Shown: one piece after another, positions 42,599 through 52,228 of the stretch | Position numbering within the stretch: the first letter of the stretch is position 1 | How the letters are laid out: every line of letters begins with the position of its first letter | Assembly (NCBI RefSeq): GCF_004801415.1 | Contig: NZ_SSNX01000002.1 | Coordinates: 557,072-621,071, forward strand | Reading direction: 5' to 3' | DNA from: Deinococcus sp. KSM4-11 | GTDB taxonomy: Bacteria > Deinococcota > Deinococci > Deinococcales > Deinococcaceae | Length of the DNA stretch: 64,000 bases | Notes under the pieces: generated by a model | Seen by the model: only the letters and a program-made list of their open reading frames with translations | What the model was told of the DNA's origin: nothing | Database searches by the model: none | Translations under genes and position numbers: made by a program

Positions 42599-43197
42599 AG
42601 GGTTCCTCGTTGTTCGGAGAGCGTGGCCTGCACGAGCTCGGCCAGGACGGCGTTCACCACCCGAGGCGCCTCGGCGGCCGGCACCACCACGACGCCGTTG
42701 TCGTCCCCGACGATCAGGTCGCCGGGCAGCACGGGCACGCCGCCGATCGATACCGGCACCGCGACCTCACCCTCGTCGTCGCGCAGACCGGCCTGGGGCG
42801 TGTGGCCGGTGCTGACCACCGGAAAGCCGAGGCGACGGATGGCCGCCACGTCGCGGCACGCGCCGCCGATGACGGCCGCCCGCACGCCGCGTTCCAGGGC
42901 GGCGCGGGTCGTGTTCTCGCCCCAGAAGGCCGAGTGCCGGATGCCGTGCGTGTCGATCACGAGCACGCTGCCGGGTGGGGCACTGCCGATCGCCCGGTAG
43001 ACCGTGCCCAGATTGGTACCCACCGTGCGCACTGTGACCGCTGGGCCAGCGAAGGTCGCGCCGGGCCACAGCGGGCGGAAGTCGCTGCTCAGGCCGCCGC
43101 TGTGGCCGAGCAGGTCGCTCAGGTCGCAGGTCAGGTCGCGGCCGGGCAGAGCCGCCGCCAGCTGGTCGGCCAGCGCGAGCAGGTTCGGACCACTCAT
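42595..43197 (-). CDS. RraA-family protein (4-hydroxy-4-methyl-2-oxoglutarate aldolase-like)
   Basis: A 200-residue protein of the RraA/HMG-aldolase fold, recognisable by GPAVTVRTVG, then GSVLVIDTHG, AALERGVRAAVIGGACRD and PGDLIVGDDNGVVVVPAAEA. The GGxCRD motif with Arg and Asp for Mg2+ and substrate suggests a catalytic aldolase or decarboxylase rather than an RNase E inhibitor. In this operon it may cleave a small keto acid derived from the imported compound. It starts 130 bp after the dipeptidase gene, with a palindromic repeat element between. Confidence 0.85.
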   Translation of the reverse strand: MSGPNLLALADQLAAALPGRDLTCDLSDLLGHSGGLSSDFRPLWPGATFAGPAVTVRTVGTNLGTVYRAIGSAPPGSVLVIDTHGIRHSAFWGENTTRAALERGVRAAVIGGACRDVAAIRRLGFPVVSTGHTPQAGLRDDEGEVAVPVSIGGVPVLPGDLIVGDDNGVVVVPAAEAPRVVNAVLAELVQATLSEQRGTL

Positions 43198-43327
43198 AGC
43201 GGTGGCCAGATCAGGTGAAGGGGTTGACCTTCAATCGATCTAGGGCGAGCGGAGCGAGTCGCCGCCACAGACAGCGGTTGGAGTGGAGCCCAGGGAGGTG
43301 CCCCCTGGGTGGAACGGAACACCGCTG
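43198..43327. repeat. Palindromic repeat element inside the peptide operon
   Basis: This 130-bp gap holds nested inverted repeats: an outer GACAGCGGT (43270-43278) with ACCGCTGTC (43321-43329, overlapping the dipeptidase stop), and an inner CCCAGGG (43289-43295) with CCCTGGG (43303-43309). Beside it lies GGGCGAGCGGAGCGAGTCGC. Similar AGCGAAGCGAG/GAGCGAGCAG and GGAGTG strings occur in the gaps at 4.3 and 13.9 kb. It may belong to a small dispersed repeat family of the genome and could form a strong RNA hairpin that tunes downstream expression. Confidence 0.5.
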
Positions 43328-44767
43328 TCACGCGCCGGTGCCGAGCGCCCACCAGAGCCGCGCCCACGCTTCCTGGCCCTCGTACAGGCGCGGAATGCGG
43401 AAGAATTCGTTCGGCGCGTGGATGTTCTCATCGCCCACCGCGAAGGAGAACAGCACCGAGTCCAGCCCCAGCACCGACTGGAAGGTCTCCAGGATGGGAA
43501 TCGAGCCGCCCATTCCGACCTCCAGCGGTGCCTGGCCGTAGACGTCCTGGAGCACCTGACGCGCGGCCACGCGGGCGGGATGCCTGGCGGGCAGGGCATA
43601 CGCGCTGGCGTGGTGGTCGCTGGGAAGGAAGTCCAGGCGGATGCCCGGCGGCGTGTGGGCCGTCAGGTGCTCCCGGAGGAGCTGGTTGACGCGCTCCGGT
43701 TCCTGACCCGGCACCAGCCGGCAGGTGAGTTTCACGTGGGCCTCGGCGGGCAGCACCGTCTTGCTGCCCTCGCCGGTATACCCGCCCCACAGGCCGTTCA
43801 CTTCGACGGTCGGGCGGTGCCACTGGCGTTCCAGCGTGGAATACCCGGCCTCGCCGTACACGGCCGGTGCGCCCGTCTGCTCCAGGTAGGCCGCGTCCGA
43901 AAAGGGGAGAGTACCCAGGGCCGCGCGGTCATCGGCCCCGAGTTCCTGCACGCCGTCGTAGAAGCCGGGCACGCCCACCCGGCCGTGTGCGTCGTGCAGG
44001 CTGGCGACCAGCGCCGCCGCCGCGTGCAGCGGGTTGTGGACACTGCCGCCGTGCCGGCCGGAATGCAGGTCGTGCGCCGGGCCGTGCACCGTGAATTCCA
44101 GCGCCGTGATGCCCCGTCCACTGACGGTCAGCGAGGGGAAGTCCGCGCTCCACATGCCGCCGTCGGCGCTGATCACGAAGTCCGCGCTCAGTTCCGCCGC
44201 CCGCTGCGCCACCAGCGCGGGCAGGTGCGCGCTCCCGACCTCCTCTTCGCCCTCGAACAGGAACTTTACGTTCAGCGGCAGGCGGCCCGTGGCGTTCAGG
44301 AGGGCGTCGGCGGTCTGCACGGTCAGCAGCAGCGGTCCCTTGTCGTCGCTCACGCCCCGGCCGTACAGCCGGTCACCCACCACCGTCGGCGTGAAGGGCG
44401 GGGTGTGCCACAGCTCCAGCGGTTCCGGCGGCTGCACGTCGTAATGCCCGTACACCAGCACCGTCGGGGCGCCCGCGGCGCCCAGCCACTCGCCGTACAC
44501 GGCGGGATGCCCGGTGGTCGGCCACAGCGTCACGCCCTGCAGGCCGGCACGCTCCAGGCGGCCAGCCAGCCACTGCGCGGCCCGCTGCATGTCCGGGGCA
44601 TGCCCAGACTGCGCGCTGACACTCGGGATGCCGCCGAACTCGACCAGTTCCGCCAGCGACTCTTCCGCCCGCTCGCGCAGCAGGGCCAGCGTGCCCTCCA
44701 GGCCAGCGGGCAGCGGGGCCGCGCCGGGCCGCGCGTCCGGCCAGCGCGGTGGTGCCGTGCGGGTCAC
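43328..44767 (-). CDS. M20-family dipeptidase
   Basis: A 479-residue M20 metallopeptidase. Zinc ligands are seen in VLVYGHYDVQP (His, Asp) and FEGEEEVGS (catalytic Glu pair), and the lid/dimerisation domain is inserted around SVHNPLHAAAALVASLHD. FSFAVGDENIHAPNEFF near the C-terminus carries the last ligand His. It is the carnosinase/PepV-like branch. The start is GTG at 44767, which overlaps the SDR stop as GTGA. It hydrolyses dipeptides in the cytoplasm and fits the importer upstream. Confidence 0.92.
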   Translation of the reverse strand: MTRTAPPRWPDARPGAAPLPAGLEGTLALLRERAEESLAELVEFGGIPSVSAQSGHAPDMQRAAQWLAGRLERAGLQGVTLWPTTGHPAVYGEWLGAAGAPTVLVYGHYDVQPPEPLELWHTPPFTPTVVGDRLYGRGVSDDKGPLLLTVQTADALLNATGRLPLNVKFLFEGEEEVGSAHLPALVAQRAAELSADFVISADGGMWSADFPSLTVSGRGITALEFTVHGPAHDLHSGRHGGSVHNPLHAAAALVASLHDAHGRVGVPGFYDGVQELGADDRAALGTLPFSDAAYLEQTGAPAVYGEAGYSTLERQWHRPTVEVNGLWGGYTGEGSKTVLPAEAHVKLTCRLVPGQEPERVNQLLREHLTAHTPPGIRLDFLPSDHHASAYALPARHPARVAARQVLQDVYGQAPLEVGMGGSIPILETFQSVLGLDSVLFSFAVGDENIHAPNEFFRIPRLYEGQEAWARLWWALGTGA

Positions 44768-45531
44768 TTGCCGCCGTCCACGCTGAGCACCTGACCGCTG
44801 ATCCAGCCGGCCTGCTTCGACGCGAAGAACAGCACCGCGCTGGCGATGTCGTCTGGAGTGCCCAGCCGCTTCAGGGCGATGTTCTGCACCAGTTTGCGCT
44901 GCCCTTCCTCGCCGTAACTCTCCCACTGGCGCTCGGTGGTGGGGTTGCTGCGCACGAAGCCCGGCGCGACGTTGTTCACGGTGATGCCCCATTCGCCCAG
45001 CTCATGCGCGAGCTGTCTCGTCAGGCCGATCTGCGCGGCCTTCGCACTGGCGTAGGCCTGGATGCCCGTCAGGCTGATGCCCAGGCCCGCGCCGCTGGAG
45101 ATGTTCACGATCCGCCCGGACTGCTGGCGTTTCATGTGCGGCGCGGCGGCCTGCACGAAGTTGAAGGCGCCATCCACGTTCACGGCGAAGATGGTGCGCC
45201 AGTCGGTCTCGCTGATCTCCTCCAGCGGGCGGCCCACCTGGCCCAGCACGCCGCCCGCGTTGTTCACGAGGACGTCCACCCGACCGGTCGCCCCGGCCAC
45301 CTCGGTCACGAAGGCCGCCACCGCCCCCCGATCCGTGACGTCCACCGCTCGGGTCTGAACCGTCAGGCCGTCGTGGGCGGCCAGCCGGGCCGTCTCGCCC
45401 AGCCCCTCGGTGTTCACATCGCACGCCCAGACGGCGGCGCCTTCCCACGCGAACGCCAGCGCGATGGCCCGTCCGAAGCCGTGCCCGGCGCCGGTCACGA
45501 TCACTGTCTGCCCTTTGAATTCGATGTTCAC
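44764..45531 (-). CDS. Short-chain dehydrogenase/reductase
   Basis: A 255-residue classical SDR with TGAGHGFGRA, NNAGGVLG, NISSGAGLG and YASAK, and the C-terminal ISGQVLSVDGGK. It overlaps both neighbours as ATGA/GTGA. It oxidises or reduces an alcohol/ketone intermediate of the pathway encoded by this operon; the substrate is unknown. Confidence 0.9.
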   Translation of the reverse strand: MNIEFKGQTVIVTGAGHGFGRAIALAFAWEGAAVWACDVNTEGLGETARLAAHDGLTVQTRAVDVTDRGAVAAFVTEVAGATGRVDVLVNNAGGVLGQVGRPLEEISETDWRTIFAVNVDGAFNFVQAAAPHMKRQQSGRIVNISSGAGLGISLTGIQAYASAKAAQIGLTRQLAHELGEWGITVNNVAPGFVRSNPTTERQWESYGEEGQRKLVQNIALKRLGTPDDIASAVLFFASKQAGWISGQVLSVDGGK

Positions 45532-46595
45532 GCGGTCACCTCCGGGATGGCGGCGCGCAGGGCCTGCATGTTCGGACCGTCCTCACCAGCGGGGTCCAGC
45601 GTGCGCCGCCCGTCCTCGATGTCATGGATGAGCTGCACCAGCAGGGCGCTCAGCGGGGTGGGCACGCCGTGCTCCTGCCCGAAGTGCACCACCCAGCCGA
45701 CCTGCGCGTCCACCTCCGTGCGGCGCTTGCGCACCGACAGGTCCCGCCAGATGCCGCTGTGCGTCTTGGCGCTGCGGCGGTTGAAGGCGACCATGGCCTC
45801 CATGCTGGCCCGCGCCTGCACGTCGCTCGCGCCCGGCAGGAACGCCGCCGGGTCGAAGCCGTTGAAGCCCTCCGGAGTGACGCCGTGCGCCCGCGCGACC
45901 CGCATGACCTCACGGCCGAGTTCGATGTACATCTCCCGGTTGTCCGGCCGGGCCAGCGCGTCGGCGATCCCGTCGTCCGTCACGGCGGTCGCGAACAGCA
46001 GCGCACCGTACCCGAGCTTGCTCCACAGGTAGCCCATGATGTTCTGGCTGAGCACCGCCATCGGCTCGAACTGCCGCAGCAGCGCGTGTACCTTGCGGGC
46101 ACGATCCGTCAGTTCGCCATCCTGCTCGCCCACCACGACGGCGCCGCGTCCCGCGTAGGTCACGACGCCCGGCCCCAGGTAATCCGCGCCGAAGTTCACG
46201 AAGGAGCCCAGCACGCGCCCGGCGCCGAAGATGTCGTTCAGGATCAGCGGGTTCAGGCCGTTCTGCACGGACACGACCACCCCGTCCTCCGTCACGTGCG
46301 GCGCGAGCGCCTCGCCCGCCGACCGGGTGTCCTGCGCCTTGGTGCACAGCAGCGCCAGCGGCCACTGCCCGGACAGGTCCTCCGGGGTGTAGGCCGGGGC
46401 CGGCACCGTGAAGTCACCGAACTGACCGGTGATCTGCAGTCCACCGGCACGGATGGCCTGGACGTGATCCTCGGCCACGTCCACGAAGGTCACGTCCACG
46501 CCCGCCTGGATCAGGTAGGCCCCGATGGTGCCGCCGATCGCGCCTGCGCCCCAGATCAGGACGCGTTGCTGATCGTCCTCGCCGGCCGCGCTCAT
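45528..46595 (-). CDS. Ketopantoate-reductase-family oxidoreductase (PanE/ApbA-like)
   Basis: A 355-residue protein with the NADP motif LIWGAGAIGGTIGAYL near the N-terminus, the CTKAQDT strand, the SVQNGLNP motif and a helical C-terminal domain. It is longer than PanE (about 300), and in a catabolic operon it probably acts on another 2-keto or 2-hydroxy acid. The ATG at 46595 overlaps the creatininase stop (ATGA); a GTG three codons upstream is possible. Confidence 0.86.
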   Translation of the reverse strand: MSAAGEDDQQRVLIWGAGAIGGTIGAYLIQAGVDVTFVDVAEDHVQAIRAGGLQITGQFGDFTVPAPAYTPEDLSGQWPLALLCTKAQDTRSAGEALAPHVTEDGVVVSVQNGLNPLILNDIFGAGRVLGSFVNFGADYLGPGVVTYAGRGAVVVGEQDGELTDRARKVHALLRQFEPMAVLSQNIMGYLWSKLGYGALLFATAVTDDGIADALARPDNREMYIELGREVMRVARAHGVTPEGFNGFDPAAFLPGASDVQARASMEAMVAFNRRSAKTHSGIWRDLSVRKRRTEVDAQVGWVVHFGQEHGVPTPLSALLVQLIHDIEDGRRTLDPAGEDGPNMQALRAAIPEVTA

Positions 46596-47299
46596 TCCAC
46601 CCACCCGCCGTCCAGCAGGTCACGGGTTTCCTGCACTGCCACGTCCCAGATGGCCTGCATGTCGGCGTCCGGCCGCTGGAAGCGGCCACCGTAATTGCCC
46701 TCGCCCAGGTAGTTGCGCAGCGCCTGGGGGGAGAGCAGCCGCAGCCGGTCGAGGTTGACGGCGGGCTTCTCGACGTCGGGCATGGTCACGCCGCCTAAGC
46801 GCGTCCACGGGAAGTTCTCCATCCACGAGGCATGGCTGGCGTTCGAGTCGGTCGCTTGCACCTGCGCCCACACGCGCGGCGCGTTCCACCAGTTGTGGAA
46901 CTTGACCTGCGCGCCCGGATGGTCCGCCATCCACTCACCGGAGAGGCCCAGCGCCGGCGAGTTCCCGCCGTGGCCGTTCACGATCAGGATGCGCCGGAAG
47001 CCCTGCTCGTACAGGCCGTCCAGAATGTCGCGAACCACGCTCAGGTAGGTGTCCACGCGCAGGGTCACGCTGCCCGGATAGCCCCGGAAATACGGCGTGA
47101 TGCCGTAGGGCAGCACCGGGAAGACCGGAATGTCCAGCGGTCCGGCGGCCTCATAGGCCAGTTTCGAGGGCAGGATGTTGTCCACCGCGAGGCTCAGGTA
47201 GGCGTGCTGCTCGGTGCTGCCCAGCGGCAGGACGCAGCGGTCGTCGTGCTGGAGGTACTGCTCGACCTGCATCCAGTTCATCTGTTCAATCGGGGTCAT
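46592..47299 (-). CDS. Creatininase-family amidohydrolase
   Basis: A 235-residue protein of the creatininase/MftE fold. The metal-binding motifs are LPLGSTEQHAYLSLAVDN (Glu, His, Asp), PYGITPYFRGYPGSVTL and VNGHGGNSPAL. These enzymes hydrolyse cyclic amides, formamides or short peptides. It starts with AAGGAG before ATG 47299 and shares a base with the GntR stop. With an oligopeptide importer and peptidases, a lactam-like or modified peptide is a likely substrate; creatinine itself cannot be claimed. Confidence 0.88.
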   Translation of the reverse strand: MTPIEQMNWMQVEQYLQHDDRCVLPLGSTEQHAYLSLAVDNILPSKLAYEAAGPLDIPVFPVLPYGITPYFRGYPGSVTLRVDTYLSVVRDILDGLYEQGFRRILIVNGHGGNSPALGLSGEWMADHPGAQVKFHNWWNAPRVWAQVQATDSNASHASWMENFPWTRLGGVTMPDVEKPAVNLDRLRLLSPQALRNYLGEGNYGGRFQRPDADMQAIWDVAVQETRDLLDGGWVE

Positions 47300-48291
47300 C
47301 AGGGCTCCTTGCGGCGGGCGTCCACGGCGGGAAGCACCAGCCCTTCCACGTCGCGCGGGTCGATCATGTGGCGGTATTCGAAGGCGGGCTTGCCGGGTAC
47401 GAGGTCGCGCACCATCTCGGAGCCGGTGGCGTGGACGATCACGTCCGCGCCCTCCAGCACGGCTTGCAGGCCCGGCGAGTGGAGGTGCGTGGTCATGAGG
47501 TTCGAGACGTGCGGCGCGAATCTCTTCACGCCGCCCAGGAAGGTGGGCAGGAACTCCTCGAAGGTCGTGACGAGCGCCACCCGGGACAGCGGACTGACGG
47601 CGGCCAGCGCCGCGCGGGTCTCCTGACTGGGAATGAAGCCCACCGGGATGACGTCCACGCTGGCCAGCAGCGCCTGCGTGTCCGAAAGCCGGTGCGCGAG
47701 GGCCAGCACCACGTCGGCCGAGCGGGCGACGTCGAGGTTCTCGCCGAGCCTCAGCTCGCCCAGCGTGACGGCCTGCACGTGGTCTTCCGGGCGCAAGAAG
47801 GGCTGGAGGTCGGCGGCATAGGAGCGCGTGGCGTCCGCGAACAGGCCGACCAGGACGATGCTGACGCCCGTGGCCGGAGTCGCGCCGCCGCGTGCCAGCA
47901 GCACCTGCGTGACCTCGCCGATCTGGCGCAGCGTGAAGCCCTCGTGCTGCGCCTGGCGGATGCACTCGGACATCAGGTTCCGCAGCCGCGCGTGATCCGG
48001 CCCGGCTGGAACCCGCGGTGCGTCCGCCACGTACGTGCCCCGGCCGCGCGCCGTGACGATCAGGCCCGCCCCGAGCAGTTCCTTGTAGGTCTGGGCGACC
48101 GTCACGTGCGCCACCCCCAGCTCCTGCGACAGTTCCCGCACGCTGGGCAGCCGGGTGCCGCGCGGAATCTCTCCACACGCGATGCCGTACTCCAGCTGCC
48201 CGCGCAGCTGCGCGCCGACCGGCACGTCCAGGGACCGGTCGATGGTGAAAGGCCGGCTGAAGGCGGAGGTCACCGGGGCGGGTGAGGTCAC
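47299..48291 (-). CDS. GntR-family regulator of the peptide/amidohydrolase operon
   Basis: A 330-residue protein with a GntR winged helix at about residues 20-95 (IPRGTRLPSVRELSQELGVAHVTVAQTYKEL) and a C-terminal alpha/beta domain of about 200 residues that looks like a two-lobe ligand-binding fold rather than FCD, UTRA or aminotransferase types. The start is GTG at 48291, overlapping the dppF-like stop as GTGA. It is embedded in the operon, so it should be autoregulated through the operon promoter; GTTATGG-N4-CCATAAC at 53859 is a candidate site. Confidence 0.85.
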   Translation of the reverse strand: MTSPAPVTSAFSRPFTIDRSLDVPVGAQLRGQLEYGIACGEIPRGTRLPSVRELSQELGVAHVTVAQTYKELLGAGLIVTARGRGTYVADAPRVPAGPDHARLRNLMSECIRQAQHEGFTLRQIGEVTQVLLARGGATPATGVSIVLVGLFADATRSYAADLQPFLRPEDHVQAVTLGELRLGENLDVARSADVVLALAHRLSDTQALLASVDVIPVGFIPSQETRAALAAVSPLSRVALVTTFEEFLPTFLGGVKRFAPHVSNLMTTHLHSPGLQAVLEGADVIVHATGSEMVRDLVPGKPAFEYRHMIDPRDVEGLVLPAVDARRKEP

Positions 48292-49340
48292 GGCGTGCCC
48301 GTCCCCACGCCATCCGGCCGGACATCGTAGAGGTGACACGCGACCTGCGCGCCGCCCGGCTGGGACAGCAGGGCCGGACGTTCCTCCGCGCAGCGCCCGA
48401 AGGCCTGCGGGCAGCGCGTCCGGAAGGCGCAGCCGCTCGGGACGTTCAGCGGACTGGGCAGTTCCCCACTCAGGGCCGGCGCGGCGGTGCGGCTGCCCGG
48501 TTCCAGCGTGGGAGCGGCGGCCAGCAGCGCCTGCGTGTACGGGTGCAGGGGGGTCTGGAACATGGCCTGCGTATCGGCCACCTCGACCACCCGGCCCAGG
48601 TACATCACGGCCACGCGGTGCGAGAGGTGCCGCACCAGCCGCAGGTCGTGGGCGACGAACAGGACGGTCAGCTGCAATCGCTCCTGCAGTTCCAGCAGCA
48701 GGTTCACGACCTGCGCCTGCACCGACACGTCCAGCGCGGAGACCAGTTCGTCCGCGATCAGCACCTCCGGTTCCAGCGCCAGCGCCCGCGCGATCCCGAT
48801 GCGCTGGCGCTGACCGCCGCTGAACTCATGCGGCAGCCGCCCGGCCGCTTCCGGCGGCAGGCCCACGAGGGCCAGCAGCTCTGCGATGCGCGGTTCCACC
48901 TGATCCGCCGGGCGCATGTGGTGCACGGTCAGCACCTCGCTCAGCACCTGAGCGACCGTCATGCGCGGGTTCAGGCTGGAGTACGGATCTTGGAAGATCA
49001 TCTGCACCTTGCGGTTGTACGCGCGCAGCTCCGCTCCGTGCAGGGCCGTGACCTCCTGCGAACCGTACTGGACGCTGCCGGAGTCGGCGTCGTACAGGCG
49101 CACCAGCGTGCGGGCCAGGGTGGACTTCCCGCAGCCGCTCTCGCCGACGATGCCCAGCGTTTCGCCCCGGCGCACCTCCAGGTTCACGTCGGTCAGGGCC
49201 TGCACGACCCGGCGCGGCTGCCCCTGCCAGCGGGAGAGCAGGGACTGCGGCGCGGCGAAGGTCTTCGTGAGGCCGCGGATCATCAGCACCGGGCGCGCTG
49301 TGGTGGCGGCGGCGGTCGTCTCGGTGTGCAGGGCCGTCAT
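48288..49340 (-). CDS. dppF: Dipeptide/oligopeptide ABC transporter ATP-binding protein, DppF/OppF type
   Basis: A 350-residue ATPase. Walker A is GESGCGKST, the signature is EFSGGQRQRIGIARALA, and Walker B is VLIADELVSALDVSVQAQ, where the usual DEP has become DEL. The C-terminal Cys-rich oligopeptide extension PSGCAFRTRCPQAFGRC is present and could bind an iron-sulfur cluster as in Dpp/Opp ATPases. It pairs with the upstream DppD-like protein, with an ATGA overlap. Confidence 0.92.
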   Translation of the reverse strand: MTALHTETTAAATTARPVLMIRGLTKTFAAPQSLLSRWQGQPRRVVQALTDVNLEVRRGETLGIVGESGCGKSTLARTLVRLYDADSGSVQYGSQEVTALHGAELRAYNRKVQMIFQDPYSSLNPRMTVAQVLSEVLTVHHMRPADQVEPRIAELLALVGLPPEAAGRLPHEFSGGQRQRIGIARALALEPEVLIADELVSALDVSVQAQVVNLLLELQERLQLTVLFVAHDLRLVRHLSHRVAVMYLGRVVEVADTQAMFQTPLHPYTQALLAAAPTLEPGSRTAAPALSGELPSPLNVPSGCAFRTRCPQAFGRCAEERPALLSQPGGAQVACHLYDVRPDGVGTGTP

Positions 49341-50359
49341 GCGTCCACCTCCAGACGTTCATGCGGGGAGGGCAGCTCGGCGGCATGGACGCACGCGCTC
49401 GCCCGTTCCGGGGCAATCCCGATCAGCGGCGGTTCCGCGCCCCGGCACGCGTCGGTCACGAACGCGCAGCGTGGGGCGAACGCACAGCCGTCGGGCAGGT
49501 GACGCAGGTCTGGCGGGCCGCCGGGAATAGGAACCAGTGGCACGCGCTGCGCGCCGGCCCCCGGCAGGCTGCGCAGCAGGCCCAGCGTGTAAGCGTGCCG
49601 GGGCTGGGCGAACAGCGCCTGCACGGGCGCGGTCTCCATCAGGCGGCCACCGTACATCACGGCCACGCGGTCACACGTCTGCGCGACCACGCCCAAGTCG
49701 TGCGTGACCAGGATGATGCCCATGTGCAGTTCCTCGCGCAGCCGCAGCAGCAGCCGCAGGATCTGATCCTGGATGGTCACGTCCAGCGCCGTGGTGGGCT
49801 CGTCGGCCAGCAGCAGCTTCGGCTCAGACGCGAGCGCGATGGCGATCATGGCGCGCTGGCGCATGCCGCCGGAGAACTGGTGGGGGTAGTCGGCGAGCCG
49901 CGCGCGCGGGCTGGGAATGCCAGTCAGGTCGAGGAGTTCCGCGGCGCGCTCCTGCGCCGCCCGGCCCCGCAGGCCGCGGTGCGCGCTGAGGTTCTCCACG
50001 ATCTGTTCACCCACGGTCAGCACCGGGTTCAGGGCGCTCATGGGTTCCTGGAAGATCATGCTGATCTGCGCGCCGCGCACCTGCCGCAGCCGCGCCTCGC
50101 TCGCGCTCAGCAGGTTCTCGCCGCCGTACATCACCTCGCCGGTCATGGCGATGGGCGGCCGGTGCAGGCCGGTCAGGGCGCGCAGCGTGACGCTCTTGCC
50201 GCTGCCCGACTCGCCGACCAGCCCCAGCACCTCGCCGGGATTCACGTCGAAGGACACGCCCCGCACGGCGTGCAGCGTGCCGCCCGGAGTGGGAATGCGG
50301 ACGTTCAGGTCGCGCACCGAGAGCAGGGGAGACGGTGTGGATGCCAGGTGGCCGCTCAT
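49337..50359 (-). CDS. dppD: Dipeptide/oligopeptide ABC transporter ATP-binding protein, DppD/OppD type
   Basis: A 340-residue ATPase with [31 protein letters not shown] and [15 protein letters not shown]. The C-terminus has the Dpp/Opp cysteine region [18 protein letters not shown]. The start ATG at 50359 overlaps the DppC-like stop (ATGA). Confidence 0.92.
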   Translation of the reverse strand: MSGHLASTPSPLLSVRDLNVRIPTPGGTLHAVRGVSFDVNPGEVLGLVGESGSGKSVTLRALTGLHRPPIAMTGEVMYGGENLLSASEARLRQVRGAQISMIFQEPMSALNPVLTVGEQIVENLSAHRGLRGRAAQERAAELLDLTGIPSPRARLADYPHQFSGGMRQRAMIAIALASEPKLLLADEPTTALDVTIQDQILRLLLRLREELHMGIILVTHDLGVVAQTCDRVAVMYGGRLMETAPVQALFAQPRHAYTLGLLRSLPGAGAQRVPLVPIPGGPPDLRHLPDGCAFAPRCAFVTDACRGAEPPLIGIAPERASACVHAAELPSPHERLEVDA

Positions 50360-51204
50360 GAGCGGGGCCTCAGCGCGTCGGCCAGTCCGTCGCCGATCAG
50401 CGAGAAGGTCACGCCGGCCAGCGTCAGGGCCAATCCAGGGAAGGTGCTGATCCACCACGCGGTCGCCATGAAGTTCTTGCCGTCTGAGACCATCACGCCC
50501 CACTCCGGGGTGGGCGGCTGCGCGCCCAGCCCCAGGTAGCCCAGCGACGCACCGAGCAGGATGCCGAGGCTCATGTCGGTCATCAGGTACACGATGGCCG
50601 GCGTGACCGCGTTGGGCAGCAGGTGCCGCAGCAGGATGCGCGCCGGTGAGTACCCGAGCACCCGTCCAGCCTGCGCGTACTCGGCCTTCTTCTCGCTGAT
50701 CACCTGGCCGCGCGTCAGGCGCCAGTACGACACCCACCCGACCGCGCTGACCGCGATGTACATGTTGGTCAGGCCTGGCCCCAGCACCGCCACGATGGCG
50801 ATAACCAGCACCAGGAACGGGAAGACCACGACCAGATCCGCGATCCGCCCGACCAGCGCGTCGGCCCAGCGGCCCAGGTACCCGGTCAGCGCGCCCAGCA
50901 GCGTGCCGAAGATGAACGGGAAGAGGGTCGTGAACAGCGCGATCTGCAGGTCGATGCGGGTGCCGTGGATCACGCGGCTCAGCACGTCCCGACCGAAATT
51001 GTCCGTGCCGAAGAGGTGCCGCGCGCTGGGGCCCTGGAGGATGGCCTTGTAGTCGAAGTCGGTGGGGCTGTAGGGCGAGAGCGCTTTGGGGAACAGCGCC
51101 AGGGCCAGCAGCACGAGCAGCAGGGCCAGCCCGACCAGCAGGGTGGGTTTCGGCCACCGCCGGGTGCGGCTGGGCGTGGCGGTCGGCGCAGCAATGGTCG
51201 TCAT
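50356..51204 (-). CDS. dppC: Dipeptide/oligopeptide ABC permease, DppC type
   Basis: A 282-residue permease with an N-terminal membrane helix, the periplasmic motif HLFGTDNFGRDVLSRVIHGTR typical of DppC/OppC, and the EAA loop EYAQAGRVLGYSPARILLRHLLPN. About six membrane segments. It overlaps DppB and DppD genes by ATGA. Confidence 0.93.
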   Translation of the reverse strand: MTTIAAPTATPSRTRRWPKPTLLVGLALLLVLLALALFPKALSPYSPTDFDYKAILQGPSARHLFGTDNFGRDVLSRVIHGTRIDLQIALFTTLFPFIFGTLLGALTGYLGRWADALVGRIADLVVVFPFLVLVIAIVAVLGPGLTNMYIAVSAVGWVSYWRLTRGQVISEKKAEYAQAGRVLGYSPARILLRHLLPNAVTPAIVYLMTDMSLGILLGASLGYLGLGAQPPTPEWGVMVSDGKNFMATAWWISTFPGLALTLAGVTFSLIGDGLADALRPRS

Positions 51205-52139
51205 GTCAGCTCCGCGCGCGGATCGAGGCGGGCGTGAACCAGGTCGGTCACCAGGAACACCAGCGACACCAGCACCGCGAAGGTCAGCGTCAGGCCCTGG
51301 ATGACCGGATAGTCCCGGCCGAAGATGGCGTCCACCATCAGGCGGCCCACGCCGGGAATGGCGAACACCGTCTCGGTGATGACCGCTCCACCGATCAGCG
51401 CGCCGATGTTCAGGCCGAGCAGCGTGACGGTGGAGATCAGGGCGTTGCGCAGCACGTGCCGGGACAGGATCACGCGGGCGCTCATGCCCTTGGCGCGCGC
51501 GAACTCCACGTACTCGGCCGTGAGCACCTCGATCACGGCGCTTCTGAGGGTGCGTACCAGCACCGCCGCGAGGTTCAGGCCCAGCGTCAGGGCGGGGAGG
51601 AACAGGTGGTACAGGTGGTCGCCGAAGGTCTCGCCGTAGCCGCCGATGGGAAACCAGCCCAGGCGTGCGCCCAGCAGCGTCAGCAGTTGCAGCGCCACAT
51701 AGAACACCGGCAGCGACAGGCCCACCTGGAACACCGCGCGGATCACGGCGTCCACCCAGGTGTTGCGGCGCACGGCCGCCAGCACCGCCAGCGGCACCGC
51801 CATCAGCACGCCCAGCAGGGCGGCGTACACCGTCAGGAACAGCGTGATCGGCAACCGGTCGGCGATCAGTCTCAGCACCGGCACCTTCAGGTTGATGCTC
51901 TCGCCCAGGTTGCCGTGCAACACCTGGTTCACGAACAGGCCAAACTGCACGATCAGGGGTTTGTCCAGGCCCAGTTCCCGGTTGGCGCGGGCGACGATGT
52001 CCGGCGTGGCCCGGTCGCCCAGCAGGGTGCTGACCGGATCACCGGGAATCAGGTGCACCAGCAGGAACACCAGCACCATCACGGCCAGGAAGAGCGGAAT
52101 GATCTGGAGCAGCCGCCGGATCACATAACTGGAGTGCAT
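51201..52139 (-). CDS. dppB: Dipeptide/oligopeptide ABC permease, DppB type
   Basis: A 312-residue permease starting YVIRRLLQIIPLFLAVMVLVFLLVHLIPGDP, the classic DppB opening. The EAA loop is EYVEFARAKGMSARVILSRHVLRN. ATG at 52139 is preceded by AAGGAGG; an upstream in-frame start adds 19 uncharacteristic residues. Six membrane segments are predicted. Confidence 0.93.
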   Translation of the reverse strand: MHSSYVIRRLLQIIPLFLAVMVLVFLLVHLIPGDPVSTLLGDRATPDIVARANRELGLDKPLIVQFGLFVNQVLHGNLGESINLKVPVLRLIADRLPITLFLTVYAALLGVLMAVPLAVLAAVRRNTWVDAVIRAVFQVGLSLPVFYVALQLLTLLGARLGWFPIGGYGETFGDHLYHLFLPALTLGLNLAAVLVRTLRSAVIEVLTAEYVEFARAKGMSARVILSRHVLRNALISTVTLLGLNIGALIGGAVITETVFAIPGVGRLMVDAIFGRDYPVIQGLTLTFAVLVSLVFLVTDLVHARLDPRAELT

Positions 52140-52228
52140 GACACCTCCTTGCAGGTCATGGAATAGAGCGCGCGCCACGCCTTGACTCAGGGGCAACGTG
52201 GCGCGCGGGACGGGGGAAGCGTCGGCTG

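Noticed and set aside
47299..48291. MocR-type (aminotransferase-fused) GntR regulator
   Set aside because: The C-terminal domain is only about 200 residues and lacks the PLP lysine region.
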